Source of the DNA: Microbulbifer celer
GTDB taxonomy: Bacteria; Pseudomonadota; Gammaproteobacteria; Pseudomonadales; Cellvibrionaceae
Direction of reading: 5' to 3'
Assembly (NCBI RefSeq): GCF_020991125.1
Contig: NZ_CP087715.1
Coordinates: 1,205,501-1,269,500 of the forward strand
DNA: 64,000 nt
Positions 37,205 through 45,992 of the stretch are shown here, in pieces. Below the pieces are notes generated by a model, which was given only the letters and a program-made list of their open reading frames with translations, was not told the origin of the DNA and did no database searches. The first letter of the stretch is position 1. The number at the start of each line of letters is the position of its first letter. The position numbers and the translations under genes were made by a program.

Positions 37205-38479
37205 TCAGCGCTCCATCTTCTTCACCCGGGCCTGGGTAATCATCTTGTCAGAGACCTCAATGATCTCCACCAGGTAGTTTTTGAGGTAGAGGCTCATATT
37301 GCCTTCGGGAATGCTTTCGAGGTGTTCCATGATCAACCCGTTCAGGGTCTTGGGACCGTCGGTGGGCAGCTCCCAGTCCAGTGTGCGGTTGATATCGCGG
37401 ATCGAAGTACCGCCTTCCACCAGGAACCAGTCATCCCCCTGCTCAATGATCTCCTCATCTTCGCTGGGTACCGGGCTGGCGGTGAAGTCGCCGACAATTT
37501 CTTCCAGCAGATCTTCCAGAGTCACGATCCCCATAACCTCACCATATTCGTCCACTACCAGTCCCATACGGCGCTTCTGTTTCTGGAAGTTCATCAACAG
37601 TGTGGGTAGAGGGGTGGCCTCGGGCACGAAGTAGGGTTCAATCAGGTGGGACTTCAGCGTCTCTGCGGTGAGCTCTTCCGGGCCGTCCCGCAGGATCTGA
37701 GCGGCGCGGCGCAGGTGGAGAATGCCCACCACCTGATTGATATCTCCACGAAACACCGGAAGGCGCGTGAAGCTGCTTTCCGCCAGCTGCTGGAGGATGT
37801 CCTCAGCCGTACAGTCCAGGTCGACACCCACTACCTCATTACGCGGGATCATAATGTCTTCCACGGTGGCCTGATCCAGATCCAGCACGTTCAGCAGCAT
37901 GCCTTTGTGTTTTGTGGGCAGCAGGGCGCCGGATTCGAATACCACTGAACGCAGCTCTTCCGGAGCGAGGTGTTCCGCCTCGCCACCCTGATCCGAGGTT
38001 TCCACGCCCACCAGCTTGGCCAGCAGGTTGGAGATGCTGCTGACCAGCCAGACAACCGGTGCCAGCAGCCACAGGAGTGGTCGCAGCACCAGTGTTGCGG
38101 GAAAGGCAATTTTTTCCGGGTGCAGGGCGGCGATGGTCTTCGGGGTGACCTCGGCAAAGATCAGTACCACCAGAGTGAGCACAATCGTGGCGTAGGCGAG
38201 GCCGGCATCTCCATACAACTTGGTGAAAACAGCCCCCGCGATTACGGAGGCGAGAATGTTGACCAGATTGTTGCCGATCAGGATGACACCGATCAGCTTG
38301 TCCGGGCGCGCCAGTAGCGACATGGCGCGCTTGGCGCCGCGGTGACCACTCTTCGCCTGATGGCGCAGGCGATAGCGGTTGAGCGCCATCATGCTGGTTT
38401 CGGAGCTGGAAAAGAATGCGGAAATGACAATCAGTAAAGCCAGCAATGCAAACAGCAGGCCGGGCGGTATCTCGTTCAA
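37205..38479 (-). CDS. CNNM/CorC-family membrane protein with CBS domains (CorB/YfjD-like)
   Basis: 424 residues: DUF21/CNNM membrane domain (about 1-185, beginning IPPGLLFALLALLIVISAFF), two CBS domains (about 205-330, IMIPRNEVVGVDLD and FQKQKRRMGLVVDEYGEVMG), and a CorC_HlyC domain at the C-terminus. The family is linked to magnesium or cobalt export. It ends convergent with rnhB. A CcsA-like gene lies upstream on the same strand, the order seen beside ffh in Pseudomonas. Confidence 0.9.
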   Translation of the reverse strand: MNEIPPGLLFALLALLIVISAFFSSSETSMMALNRYRLRHQAKSGHRGAKRAMSLLARPDKLIGVILIGNNLVNILASVIAGAVFTKLYGDAGLAYATIVLTLVVLIFAEVTPKTIAALHPEKIAFPATLVLRPLLWLLAPVVWLVSSISNLLAKLVGVETSDQGGEAEHLAPEELRSVVFESGALLPTKHKGMLLNVLDLDQATVEDIMIPRNEVVGVDLDCTAEDILQQLAESSFTRLPVFRGDINQVVGILHLRRAAQILRDGPEELTAETLKSHLIEPYFVPEATPLPTLLMNFQKQKRRMGLVVDEYGEVMGIVTLEDLLEEIVGDFTASPVPSEDEEIIEQGDDWFLVEGGTSIRDINRTLDWELPTDGPKTLNGLIMEHLESIPEGNMSLYLKNYLVEIIEVSDKMITQARVKKMER

Positions 38480-38551
38480 AGCTAAGCTCTTTCTGTGAAA
38501 TCAGGGCGATATTGGATCAGATTGTCAGTGCTAGCAAGCTGTGCGATGCAA

Positions 38552-39355
38552 TCAGCCTTTCTGCAGAATGACTTCCAGTGCCAGTTTGCTGCCGAAAAAG
38601 GCCAGCATCAGTACCGCAAAAGCGCACAGTGTCCAGCGCACCGCAGTATTGCCCCGCCAGCCCTCGCGCCAGTGCCCCCAGAGCAGCACGCCGTACAGTA
38701 GCCAGGCGAGGATGGAGAGCGCGGTCTTGTGCACCAGGTGTTGTCCAAACAGATCCTGTACAAAGATAAAGCCGGTGATCAGGGCCGCGGTCAACAGTAT
38801 TTGCCCCAGCGCGATAAGGCCAAACAGCAGGCTTTCCATGGTTTGCAGCGGTGGCAGAAAACGACTGATGCCACCGGGTCGATGGTTGTGCAGCTGCTGG
38901 TTGAGCCAGTAAAGGTACAGCGCCTGCAGGGTTGCTAGCGTGAGCAGGGAGTAGGCGGTAATTGACAGCACAATATGCGCAGCGATACCCGCTGAAATCT
39001 GTTGTCTGGGAATCGCCCCGCCCGCGGTATGAGCGGCGGCGATCTCGCTGAGAGCACACAGTGGCGCCATGGCGAGGATCAGCAGCGTCAACTGGTGGCG
39101 GCCGGATAGCAGTAATAGCAGCAGGGTGACCAACCAGCTGATCAGGGACATCATGGCCAGGAGGTCGAGGCGAAACCCGTTAGCGGTGTGCAGGGTGAAA
39201 AAGAGCGATATGCCGTGGGCGACCAGGGCGCAGGCCAGCAGGGCGAGCGCCAGGCGGTCGCCGGAGGTGTTTTTGTGGCGAATCAGGTTGGTCGCCAGCA
39301 TCAGCGTTGTGGCGAGATACAGGGCAATAGCCGTCCAGTGGGCAAGCGCCGCCAT
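38552..39355 (-). CDS. CcsA/YpjD-like cytochrome c assembly-type membrane protein
   Basis: 267 residues from ATG 39355 (GGAAG 6 bases upstream); ATG 39367 is an alternative but has a purine run directly against it. About eight membrane helices. Histidines in HIVLSITAYSLLTLA and HLVHKTALSILAWLLYGVLLWGHWREGWRG fit the heme-handling CcsA/CcmC fold, though the WWD motif is not evident. YpjD-type proteins beside ffh have no settled function. Divergent from ffh across 242 bp. Confidence 0.82.
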   Translation of the reverse strand: MAALAHWTAIALYLATTLMLATNLIRHKNTSGDRLALALLACALVAHGISLFFTLHTANGFRLDLLAMMSLISWLVTLLLLLLSGRHQLTLLILAMAPLCALSEIAAAHTAGGAIPRQQISAGIAAHIVLSITAYSLLTLATLQALYLYWLNQQLHNHRPGGISRFLPPLQTMESLLFGLIALGQILLTAALITGFIFVQDLFGQHLVHKTALSILAWLLYGVLLWGHWREGWRGNTAVRWTLCAFAVLMLAFFGSKLALEVILQKG

Positions 39356-39548
39356 TGATACTTCCATCCTTTATTGTGGAGGCGGGGAGTGTGTCACAGC
39401 GCGTCGGCGCTGGAAAGGGTGTAGCCGGGCACGCCCGCAGCGCGGGCAAGACCGGAGGGGAGATGTGGGTCTTGGGCAGATCGGCTTAGTACCTGGCATC
39501 ACACTAAGCTATACTGCCGCGTTTTTGGGGCTCCAGGTCCCTTAGAAG

Positions 39549-39577
39549 AGATCAAGAGATCAAGTTTCAGAGATCAA
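39549..39577. repeat. three short AGATCAA repeats before ffh
   Basis: AGATCAA at 39549, 39557 and 39571 lie in the ffh leader. They may be chance or a replication-slippage product. Confidence 0.4.
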
Positions 39578-39597
39578 ATTTCGACCGAGAATGAGAT

Positions 39598-41031
39598 ATG
39601 TTCGATAGCCTGAGTGATCGTTTATCGTCCGCGCTTAAGAAGGTTACAGGCAAGGCGCGGCTGACCGACGAAAACATCCGCGATACTCTGCGGGAAGTGC
39701 GCAAAGCGCTACTGGAAGCGGATGTGGCGTTGCCGGTAGTCAAAGCGTTTGTGCAGCAGGTGCGTACTGCCGCCGTTGGTCAGAAGGTCAGCAAGGCGCT
39801 CAACCCGGGTCAGCAGTTCGTCAAGATTGTGCAAGATGAGCTGGTCAAGGTGATGGGGGAGGCGGCTGAGCCGCTGAATCTGGCGGTGCAGCCGCCGGCG
39901 GTGATCTTGATGGCCGGCCTGCAGGGGGCGGGTAAGACCACCAGCGTGGCCAAACTGTCCAAATACCTGCAAGAGCGGGAGAAGAAAAAGGTCATGGTGG
40001 TGAGTGCGGACGTCTATCGTCCCGCGGCTATCAAGCAGCTGGAAACCCTCGCCGGTGAGGTGGGTGCCGAATTTTACCCATCTGAAGCGGATCAAAAGCC
40101 GGTAGATATTGCCCGCGGTGCCATGGATGCTGCGCGCAAGCAGTTTGCTGACGTGTTGATTGTCGACACTGCAGGCCGCCTGCACATCGATGAGCAGCTG
40201 ATGGACGAGATTCGCGAGTTGCACGGTGTGCTGGATCCGGTCGAGACCCTGTTCGTTATCGACGCCATGATTGGTCAGGACGCCGTGAATACGGCCAGCG
40301 CCTTCAACGATGCGTTGCCGCTGACCGGTGTCATTCTGACCAAGGCGGACGGTGATGCCCGCGGCGGTGCGGCGCTCTCTGTGCGGCATGTGACTGGCAA
40401 GCCCATCAAGTTTATCGGTGTCGGCGAGAAAACCGACGCGCTGGAAACTTTCCACCCGGATCGTATTGCGTCCCGGATTCTCGGTATGGGCGACATCCTG
40501 TCGCTGATCGAGCAGGCCGAGCAGACGATTGATAAATCCAAAGCGGAAAAACTGGTCAAGAAGGTCCGCAAGGGTAAAGGTTTTGATCTGGAGGATCTGC
40601 GAGACCAGCTGCAGCAGATGCAGAACATGGGGGGACTGGGTGCCCTCATGGACAAGATGCCGGGGATGGGAGGGCTCGCTCAGGCGGCTCAGAGTGCGGA
40701 TATGGGCAAAGAGTTCCGTCGGATGGATGCGATCATTGGCTCCATGACCCCGGAAGAGCGTCGCAACCCCGAGCTGCTGAACGGTTCGCGCAAGCGCCGT
40801 ATTACGGCCGGTTCCGGTACCCAGATCCAGGATCTCAATCGCTTGCTCAAGCAGCACAAGCAAATGGGCAAGATGATGAAGAAGCTCAAGGGTAACGGCA
40901 TGAGCAAGCTCATGCGCGGCATGGGCGGGCTGCCTGGCATGGGCGGAGGTTCCGGTGGTGCCGGAGGAATGGGCGGTATGGGCGGCGGTGGAATGCCCGG
41001 TGGCCTGCCTCCCGGTTTCCGTAAAAAGTAA
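39598..41031 (+). CDS. ffh: signal recognition particle protein Ffh
   Basis: 477 residues: N domain, G domain with GLQGAGKTTSVAKL, DTAGRLHID and TKADGDARGG, then a Met-rich M domain binding 4.5S RNA and signal peptides (about 300-440). The tail is a run of Gly/Met repeats ending PPGFRKK. With 4.5S RNA (not in this window) and FtsY it targets membrane proteins. It precedes the trmD operon as in other gammaproteobacteria. Confidence 0.97.
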   Translation: MFDSLSDRLSSALKKVTGKARLTDENIRDTLREVRKALLEADVALPVVKAFVQQVRTAAVGQKVSKALNPGQQFVKIVQDELVKVMGEAAEPLNLAVQPPAVILMAGLQGAGKTTSVAKLSKYLQEREKKKVMVVSADVYRPAAIKQLETLAGEVGAEFYPSEADQKPVDIARGAMDAARKQFADVLIVDTAGRLHIDEQLMDEIRELHGVLDPVETLFVIDAMIGQDAVNTASAFNDALPLTGVILTKADGDARGGAALSVRHVTGKPIKFIGVGEKTDALETFHPDRIASRILGMGDILSLIEQAEQTIDKSKAEKLVKKVRKGKGFDLEDLRDQLQQMQNMGGLGALMDKMPGMGGLAQAAQSADMGKEFRRMDAIIGSMTPEERRNPELLNGSRKRRITAGSGTQIQDLNRLLKQHKQMGKMMKKLKGNGMSKLMRGMGGLPGMGGGSGGAGGMGGMGGGGMPGGLPPGFRKK

Positions 41032-41043
41032 CGCCTTGCCGGC

Positions 41044-41061
41044 GCCGTCAGAGACGGTTTT
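41044..41061 (+). terminator. weak terminator after ffh
   Basis: Stem CCGTC/GACGG with AGA loop and four T, 13 bases after the ffh stop. The short stem makes this tentative. Confidence 0.45.
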
Positions 41062-41102
41062 AGTGGGTGAACCCCCTGGGGATGGATAGCAGACGATTGC
41101 GC

Positions 41103-41131
41103 TATACAAACACGGGGGGGTGCATTAGAAT
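41103..41131 (+). promoter_or_regulatory. candidate promoter of the rpsP-rimM-trmD-rplS operon
   Basis: TATACA (41103-41108), 17-base spacer, TAGAAT (41126-41131), leaving a leader of about 140 bases before rpsP. It lies in the 245-bp ffh-rpsP gap. Confidence 0.6.
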
Positions 41132-41276
41132 ACGCCGCCTTTCAGCGGGCCTGTGCGCCGCTGATGTTTGATTTGAAACGGGTTTTGCTTCGGCGGGGCC
41201 CGGATTACCGCCGAGAGGCGGAAATGTTCCGGTCAATATTCGTGACCGGTAAGTGTTGAAACTACAGGATAGCTAC

Positions 41277-41516
41277 ATGGTAACCATTCGTTTGGCTCGT
41301 GGTGGTGCGAAGAAGCGCCCGTTTTATCACCTGACCGTGACTGACAGCCGCAAATCTCGCGACGGCCGCTTCATCGAGCGCGTTGGCTTCTTCAATCCGG
41401 TCGCCCGTGGCCAGGAAGAGCGCCTGCGCATCGACCGCGAACGCGTAGAGTACTGGGTGGGTCAGGGCGCACAGGTGTCTGACCGCGTCAGCAAGCTGCT
41501 GAAAGAATCTGCCTGA
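41277..41516 (+). CDS. rpsP: 30S ribosomal protein S16
   Basis: 79 residues starting [19 protein letters not shown], canonical for S16, with ERVGFFNP and the YWVGQGAQ segment. ATG 41277 is chosen over an upstream in-frame start at 41253. It is the first gene of the trmD operon. Confidence 0.98.
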   Translation: MVTIRLARGGAKKRPFYHLTVTDSRKSRDGRFIERVGFFNPVARGQEERLRIDRERVEYWVGQGAQVSDRVSKLLKESA

Positions 41517-41544
41517 TCACACGTGTGTGAGGGAGGTAAGAGCT

Positions 41545-42099
41545 GTGGCTGATTTGTCGGCAGAGCGTGCGGAACTGGTCACTGTCGGACGTCTTACCTC
41601 TGTATACGGTATCCGTGGCTGGGTAAAGGTGCATTCCTACACTGAGCCTGCGGAAAATATTCTGCAATTCAACCAGTGGTGGTTGCAGAATCCCAAGTCG
41701 AGTGGTTCAGGCGGCTGGCAGCCGCTGGAAATTGATGCGGGCAAGCGGCACGGTAAGGGCCTGATTGTCCATATCAAAGGTGTTGATGATCGCGACCTGG
41801 CTGCACAGTTCTGCCAGCGCGATGTCGCGGTTTCTGCGACTGAGATGCCGCAGCTCGACGAAGGTGAATTTTACTGGCATCAGCTACAGGGTCTGCAGGT
41901 GGTGAGCCAGTACGAAGGTCGCGAGTATCGCTTCGGTGAGGTCGTGCGACTGATGGAAACCGGTGCCAACGATGTCATGGTGGTGCGGGGCGGGGAGGAT
42001 GATCGCGAGCGGTTGATTCCCTATCTTCCAGGTGAGTTTATCGCCTCGGTGGACCTGCAAGCCCGCCAGATCACCGTACACTGGGATCCGGAGTTCTGA
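41545..42099 (+). CDS. rimM: ribosome maturation factor RimM
   Basis: 184 residues: RimM N-terminal barrel ([24 protein letters not shown]) and a PRC-barrel C-terminal half ([21 protein letters not shown]). It helps 30S maturation near S19. GTG 41545 with GGAGG upstream is favoured over GTG 41527. The stop overlaps the trmD start (TGATG). Confidence 0.95.
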   Translation: MADLSAERAELVTVGRLTSVYGIRGWVKVHSYTEPAENILQFNQWWLQNPKSSGSGGWQPLEIDAGKRHGKGLIVHIKGVDDRDLAAQFCQRDVAVSATEMPQLDEGEFYWHQLQGLQVVSQYEGREYRFGEVVRLMETGANDVMVVRGGEDDRERLIPYLPGEFIASVDLQARQITVHWDPEF

Positions 42100-42863
42100 T
42101 GTCGGCCAAGCGCATAGCGCTGGTCACCATCTTTCCGGAGATGTTTGCCGCGCTGACCGATTTCGGGATCAGTGGGCGCGCGGTCAAAGACGGGCTGCTT
42201 GAGGTTCGCTGCTGGAATCCCCGGGATTTCACCAGTGATCGTCACCGCACTGTCGATGATCGTCCCTACGGCGGCGGACCCGGTATGGTAATGCTGCCGG
42301 GACCGTTGACCCAGGCGTTGACCGAGGCCCGGAACTGGGCAGAGGAAACCGCTGAGGCAAAGACGATCTACCTGTCTCCGCAGGGGCGTCAGCTCGACCA
42401 GTCGGGCGTAGAGGCGCTTTCCGACTCCGGTAACCTGGTCATGTTGGCCGGTCGTTACGAAGGTGTCGATGAGAGGGTGATTGAAACCCTGGTGGATGAA
42501 GAGTGGTCCATTGGTGACTATGTCCTGAGTGGCGGAGAGCTTGCGGCAATGGTCGTGATCGATGCCATTACCCGGTTTATCCCCGGGGCGCTGGGTCATG
42601 ATCAGTCGGCATTGGAAGACTCATTCGCTCAGGGGTTGCTGGACTGCCCGCATTACACTCGCCCGGAAGCATTTCAGGGCATCTCGGTACCGGAAGTGTT
42701 GCTCTCTGGTAACCACGAAAGAATTCGCCGCTGGCGACTCAAACAGGCCCTGGGGCGCACGCAGCAGCGTCGGCCCGACCTGTTGGAGAAGCTGGCGTTG
42801 ACTCCCGAACAGTCGCAACTGCTGGAGGAATTCCTGCAGGAGTTGCCGGGAGGTAAGTGTTAA
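42099..42863 (+). CDS. trmD: tRNA (guanine-N1)-methyltransferase
   Basis: 254 residues, SPOUT trefoil-knot enzyme: [17 protein letters not shown], the SAM-site YEGVDERV and [19 protein letters not shown]. Makes m1G37 in tRNAs, preventing +1 frameshifting. Coupled to rimM by a one-base overlap. rplS follows after a structured 77-base gap. Confidence 0.97.
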   Translation: MSAKRIALVTIFPEMFAALTDFGISGRAVKDGLLEVRCWNPRDFTSDRHRTVDDRPYGGGPGMVMLPGPLTQALTEARNWAEETAEAKTIYLSPQGRQLDQSGVEALSDSGNLVMLAGRYEGVDERVIETLVDEEWSIGDYVLSGGELAAMVVIDAITRFIPGALGHDQSALEDSFAQGLLDCPHYTRPEAFQGISVPEVLLSGNHERIRRWRLKQALGRTQQRRPDLLEKLALTPEQSQLLEEFLQELPGGKC

Positions 42864-42867
42864 TATC

Positions 42868-42915
42868 GGATTCGCCGGGAGGCGAGAGTAATCCGGTGAT
42901 CTAGCCGTGAGGCTA
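42868..42915 (+). promoter_or_regulatory. structured rplS leader with two GNRA-capped hairpins
   Basis: Hairpin CGCC-GGGA-GGCG (42873-42884), flanked by GGATT (42868-42872) and AATCC (42890-42894), and hairpin TAGCC-GTGA-GGCTA (42902-42915). Both loops fit GNRA. The second ends 25 bases before the rplS start. Probably an RNA element tuning rplS expression or mRNA processing within the operon. Confidence 0.55.
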
Positions 42916-42940
42916 CATAAACCCTTTTGGAGAACTCCAA

Positions 42941-43291
42941 ATGACCAACAAGATTATCCAGCAGCTGGAACAGGAACAGCTGAAAGCCGAACTGCCTGAA
43001 TTTGCACCGGGCGACACTGTAGTCGTTCAGGTTAAAGTAAAGGAAGGCAACCGCGAGCGCCTGCAGGCGTTCGAAGGTGTTGTAATCGGTAAGCGTAACC
43101 GCGGTCTGAACTCCTCCTTCACTGTGCGTAAGATTTCTCACGGTGTTGGTGTAGAGCGTACTTTCCAGACCCACAGCCCGCTGGTTGACAGCATTGCTGT
43201 GAAGCGTCGCGGTGACGTGCGTCAAGCGAAGCTGTACTACCTGCGCGACCTGACTGGTAAAGCAGCGCGTATTAAAGAAAAGCTCAACTGA
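42941..43291 (+). CDS. rplS: 50S ribosomal protein L19
   Basis: 116 residues, canonical L19 ([42 protein letters not shown] is conserved across bacteria; key phrase [12 protein letters not shown]). Located at the subunit interface. Strong ribosome site TTGGAG 8 bases upstream of ATG 42941. Last gene of the operon; a strong terminator follows. Confidence 0.98.
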   Translation: MTNKIIQQLEQEQLKAELPEFAPGDTVVVQVKVKEGNRERLQAFEGVVIGKRNRGLNSSFTVRKISHGVGVERTFQTHSPLVDSIAVKRRGDVRQAKLYYLRDLTGKAARIKEKLN

Positions 43292-43310
43292 GTTCTCTTT
43301 AGTGCAGAAT

Positions 43311-43341
43311 AAAAAACCGGAGCCCTGGCTCCGGTTTTTTT
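43311..43341 (+). terminator. strong terminator of the trmD operon
   Basis: Arms AAAAAACCGGAGCC (43311-43324) and GGCTCCGGTTTTTT (43327-43340), perfect complement, followed by another T. Confidence 0.93.
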
Positions 43342-43558
43342 ATGTCTGGATGAAGCGTCTTACCCTGGGTAGGGGGCAATCGGTAGAAGTTCGTTGTCTC
43401 CTGTGAAAGGCTGCTGTGCAGATGGCGGTAAAACGCGCCATAATGGCAGACATTTGCGCCGGTACAGGGATCACCGACTCGGGAGGTGCCATACTGGGCG
43501 GGAACTGTGCCCCACCCGATGGGTCCAAACTACGAATAAATTGGGAGCGAATTGAACC

Positions 43559-44302
43559 ATGACGTTTTTTTCCAAATCGCTGGGTGCGTTGATCGCCAGC
43601 ACGCTGTTGGCGGCCGGTGTCCATGCGGATGTGGACCAGGCTGTCGCCAAGCAGATCAAGGCGAAACTCTCCGCCAGTAACCCCAAGGCCTCAATCGGTG
43701 AGGTGCGGGAGAGCCGGGTGGAGGGGCTCTATGAGGTGGATACCCAGGGCGGCAATGTGCTGTTTGTGTCCAAAGATGGCAACCACTTCATCGCCGGTGA
43801 CCTGTTCCAGTTGGCGCCACAGGGGGTTGTTAATCTCTCCGAGCAGCGTCGTGGCCGTTCCCGGGCACAGGTTATGGAGAGTCAGCCCGAGGACGAAATG
43901 ATTGTGTTTTCTCCCAAGGGGGAGACCAAGGCGCATGTCTATGTGTTTACCGATGTGGATTGCGGATACTGTCGCAAGCTCCACAACGATGTACCCGAGC
44001 TGAATCGCCGCGGTATTGAGGTGCGCTACCTGGCGTTTCCCCGTGCCGGTATCAACTCGGCGGGATATCGTAAAATCGCCACCGCCTGGTGTGCAGATGA
44101 TCCGAATCAGACGCTGACGGATCTCAAGAACCGTAAAAACGTGCCCATTGAAGTGTGCAAGAACAATCCGGTCGCGGCGCAGTACAAGCTGGGCAACGAG
44201 GCCATTGATGTGCGTGGCACACCGACTATCATCCTTGAAGACGGCACCGTGGTGCCTGGCTATATTCCACCGGATACTCTTGCCAAGGCGTTGGGTATCT
44301 GA
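43559..44302 (+). CDS. dsbC: thiol:disulfide interchange protein DsbC
   Basis: 247 residues with signal peptide (about 1-22, ASTLLAAGVHA), N-terminal dimerisation domain (KQIKAKLSASNPKASIGEV) and a thioredoxin fold with CGYC (DVDCGYCRKLH). DGTVVPGYIPP follows a cis-Pro TPTI. Isomerises wrong disulfides in periplasmic proteins. Often precedes hom, as here. Confidence 0.94.
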   Translation: MTFFSKSLGALIASTLLAAGVHADVDQAVAKQIKAKLSASNPKASIGEVRESRVEGLYEVDTQGGNVLFVSKDGNHFIAGDLFQLAPQGVVNLSEQRRGRSRAQVMESQPEDEMIVFSPKGETKAHVYVFTDVDCGYCRKLHNDVPELNRRGIEVRYLAFPRAGINSAGYRKIATAWCADDPNQTLTDLKNRKNVPIEVCKNNPVAAQYKLGNEAIDVRGTPTIILEDGTVVPGYIPPDTLAKALGI

Positions 44303-44309
44303 TGGAGCG

Positions 44310-44337
44310 GCGGGCGGGTTTCCCGTCCGCTTCGCTT
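44310..44337 (+). terminator. possible terminator after dsbC
   Basis: Stem GCGGGCGGG/CCCGTCCGC (44310-44318, 44322-44330) with one G-T position and TTT loop, followed by a weak TTCGCTTT tract. Confidence 0.45.
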
Positions 44338-44394
44338 TCCCGCTCGCATGCTCCCACTTTTGTGTAGGCTTTTTGGCCTTGCCGCGCAATTTAA

Positions 44395-44424
44395 TTGACA
44401 ATTTCCCTGCTCTCTCAGTAAGGT
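44395..44424 (+). promoter_or_regulatory. candidate hom-thrC promoter
   Basis: Perfect -35 TTGACA (44395-44400), 18-base spacer, TAAGGT (44419-44424), 73 bases before hom. I saw no Thr/Ile-rich leader peptide. Confidence 0.6.
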
Positions 44425-44496
44425 TGTCGACCTTTTATTGATTTATCCGCCAGATATTGCGCGGAACTCTACTTATTTCATGCGCGGAGGGAAGTT

Positions 44497-45876
44497 GTGA
44501 GCGCATTCACCGACGAAGCCACCAAGGCCCGTGAAACGGCCACTGAAGAATCTGCTGCCACCGGCTCGGTACCGGCAGTGCGTATTGGTATCTGCGGTTT
44601 GGGAACTGTAGGTAGCGGTACGGTCAATGTCATGACGCGCAACTGCGAGGAGATTGCGGCGCGTTGCGGCCGCCCGGTGGAAATTACACAGATTGGTGCC
44701 CGTCGCGACAATCCTGACTGTGATACCAGCCAGCACAACATCACCCGTGAGATATTTGATGTCGCCAGCAACCCGGATATTGACATTCTGGTGGAGCTGA
44801 TTGGCGGTACTACCGTTGCCCGAGAGCTGATCCTGGCTGCCATCGCCAATGGCAAGCATGTGGTCACCGCCAACAAGGCGCTGATCGCCGAGCACGGTAA
44901 CGAACTGTTTGCTGCAGCGGCCGAGAAAGGGGTGAGCATCGCCTACGAAGCCGCCGTCGCCGGCGGTATTCCGATCATCAAGTCCCTGCGTGAGGGTCTT
45001 GTGGGCAACCGTATCCAGTGGCTGGCAGGGATCATCAACGGTACCGGAAACTACATTCTGACCGAGATGCGAGAAAAAGGGCGCAGCTTTGAAGAAGCAC
45101 TGGCCCAGGCCCAGGCGCTGGGTTACGCAGAGGCGGATCCCACATTCGATGTGGAAGGGATTGATGCGGCGCACAAGCTGGTGATCATGGCGTCTCTGGC
45201 TTTTGCCATGCCGCTGGCTTTTGACAAGGTCTATACCGAGGGCATCAGCGGTGTGTCCAAAGAGGATATCCGCTACGCCGATGAACTGGGTTACCGTATC
45301 AAACATCTTGGGATCGCCCGTCGCACTGGTGAGGGCGTCGAGCTGCGGGTGCATCCCACTCTGATTCCCCAGCGTCAGCTGATCGCCAACGTCAATGGGG
45401 TGATGAATGCCGTGGAAGTATGCGGTGATGCGGTAGGTCCAACCCTGTACTATGGCGCTGGTGCCGGTGCAGAGGCCACCGCATCTGCGGTGATTGCAGA
45501 TATCGTCGATGTGGCGCGCACCCTGCATGCGCGTCCGGATCAGCGGGTGCCGCTGGCCGGCGTGACCCAGGGCAGTCAGGGGAACCTGGATGCGGTATTG
45601 CCCATGGGGGATACCGAGACCAGTTACTACATGCGAATTTCCGCGTACGACAAGCCCGGGGTGATGTCGAAAGTCGCCACCATCTGCAGTGAGCAGGGCA
45701 TTAGTATCGAAGCCTTGATCCAGCACGAGCCGGCGGAAGGTGAGGAATTGGTACCGGTTGTTCTGCTCACCAGCCGTGCCCGCGAAGCGCAGTTGCAGGA
45801 AGCGGTCAACCAGATTGAGGCCCTGGACAGTATTCAGAGCCCCGTGGTCCGTATTCGGGTGGAACCGCTGGGCTGA
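44497..45876 (+). CDS. hom: homoserine dehydrogenase
   Basis: 459 residues: NAD(P) loop GICGLGTVGSGTVNV at about 33-47, catalytic core with NGTGNYILTEM and AEADPTFDVEG, and a C-terminal ACT domain (about 365-445) for feedback control, typically by threonine. A polar extension of about 30 residues precedes the core. The GTG start at 44497 has GGAGGGAAG upstream. Monofunctional, unlike E. coli ThrA. thrC follows 116 bases later. Confidence 0.95.
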   Translation: MSAFTDEATKARETATEESAATGSVPAVRIGICGLGTVGSGTVNVMTRNCEEIAARCGRPVEITQIGARRDNPDCDTSQHNITREIFDVASNPDIDILVELIGGTTVARELILAAIANGKHVVTANKALIAEHGNELFAAAAEKGVSIAYEAAVAGGIPIIKSLREGLVGNRIQWLAGIINGTGNYILTEMREKGRSFEEALAQAQALGYAEADPTFDVEGIDAAHKLVIMASLAFAMPLAFDKVYTEGISGVSKEDIRYADELGYRIKHLGIARRTGEGVELRVHPTLIPQRQLIANVNGVMNAVEVCGDAVGPTLYYGAGAGAEATASAVIADIVDVARTLHARPDQRVPLAGVTQGSQGNLDAVLPMGDTETSYYMRISAYDKPGVMSKVATICSEQGISIEALIQHEPAEGEELVPVVLLTSRAREAQLQEAVNQIEALDSIQSPVVRIRVEPLG

Positions 45877-45992
45877 TCGCCCGGCTTTTCCCCGGAAGTA
45901 TTCAGGCAGGTGCGCCCGGCGTGCCTGCCATATCCCCCTCCCAGAATTTAGAACCAGGTATCTAATACCAGAGCCTAACTACCAGAGTTACT

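Noticed and set aside
39709-41109. A 466-codon antisense frame over ffh
   Set aside because: A shadow of Ffh coding bias; the sense frame has all GTPase motifs.
44303-44496. Threonine attenuator ahead of hom
   Set aside because: I found no short leader peptide rich in Thr or Ile codons and no terminator/antiterminator pair.
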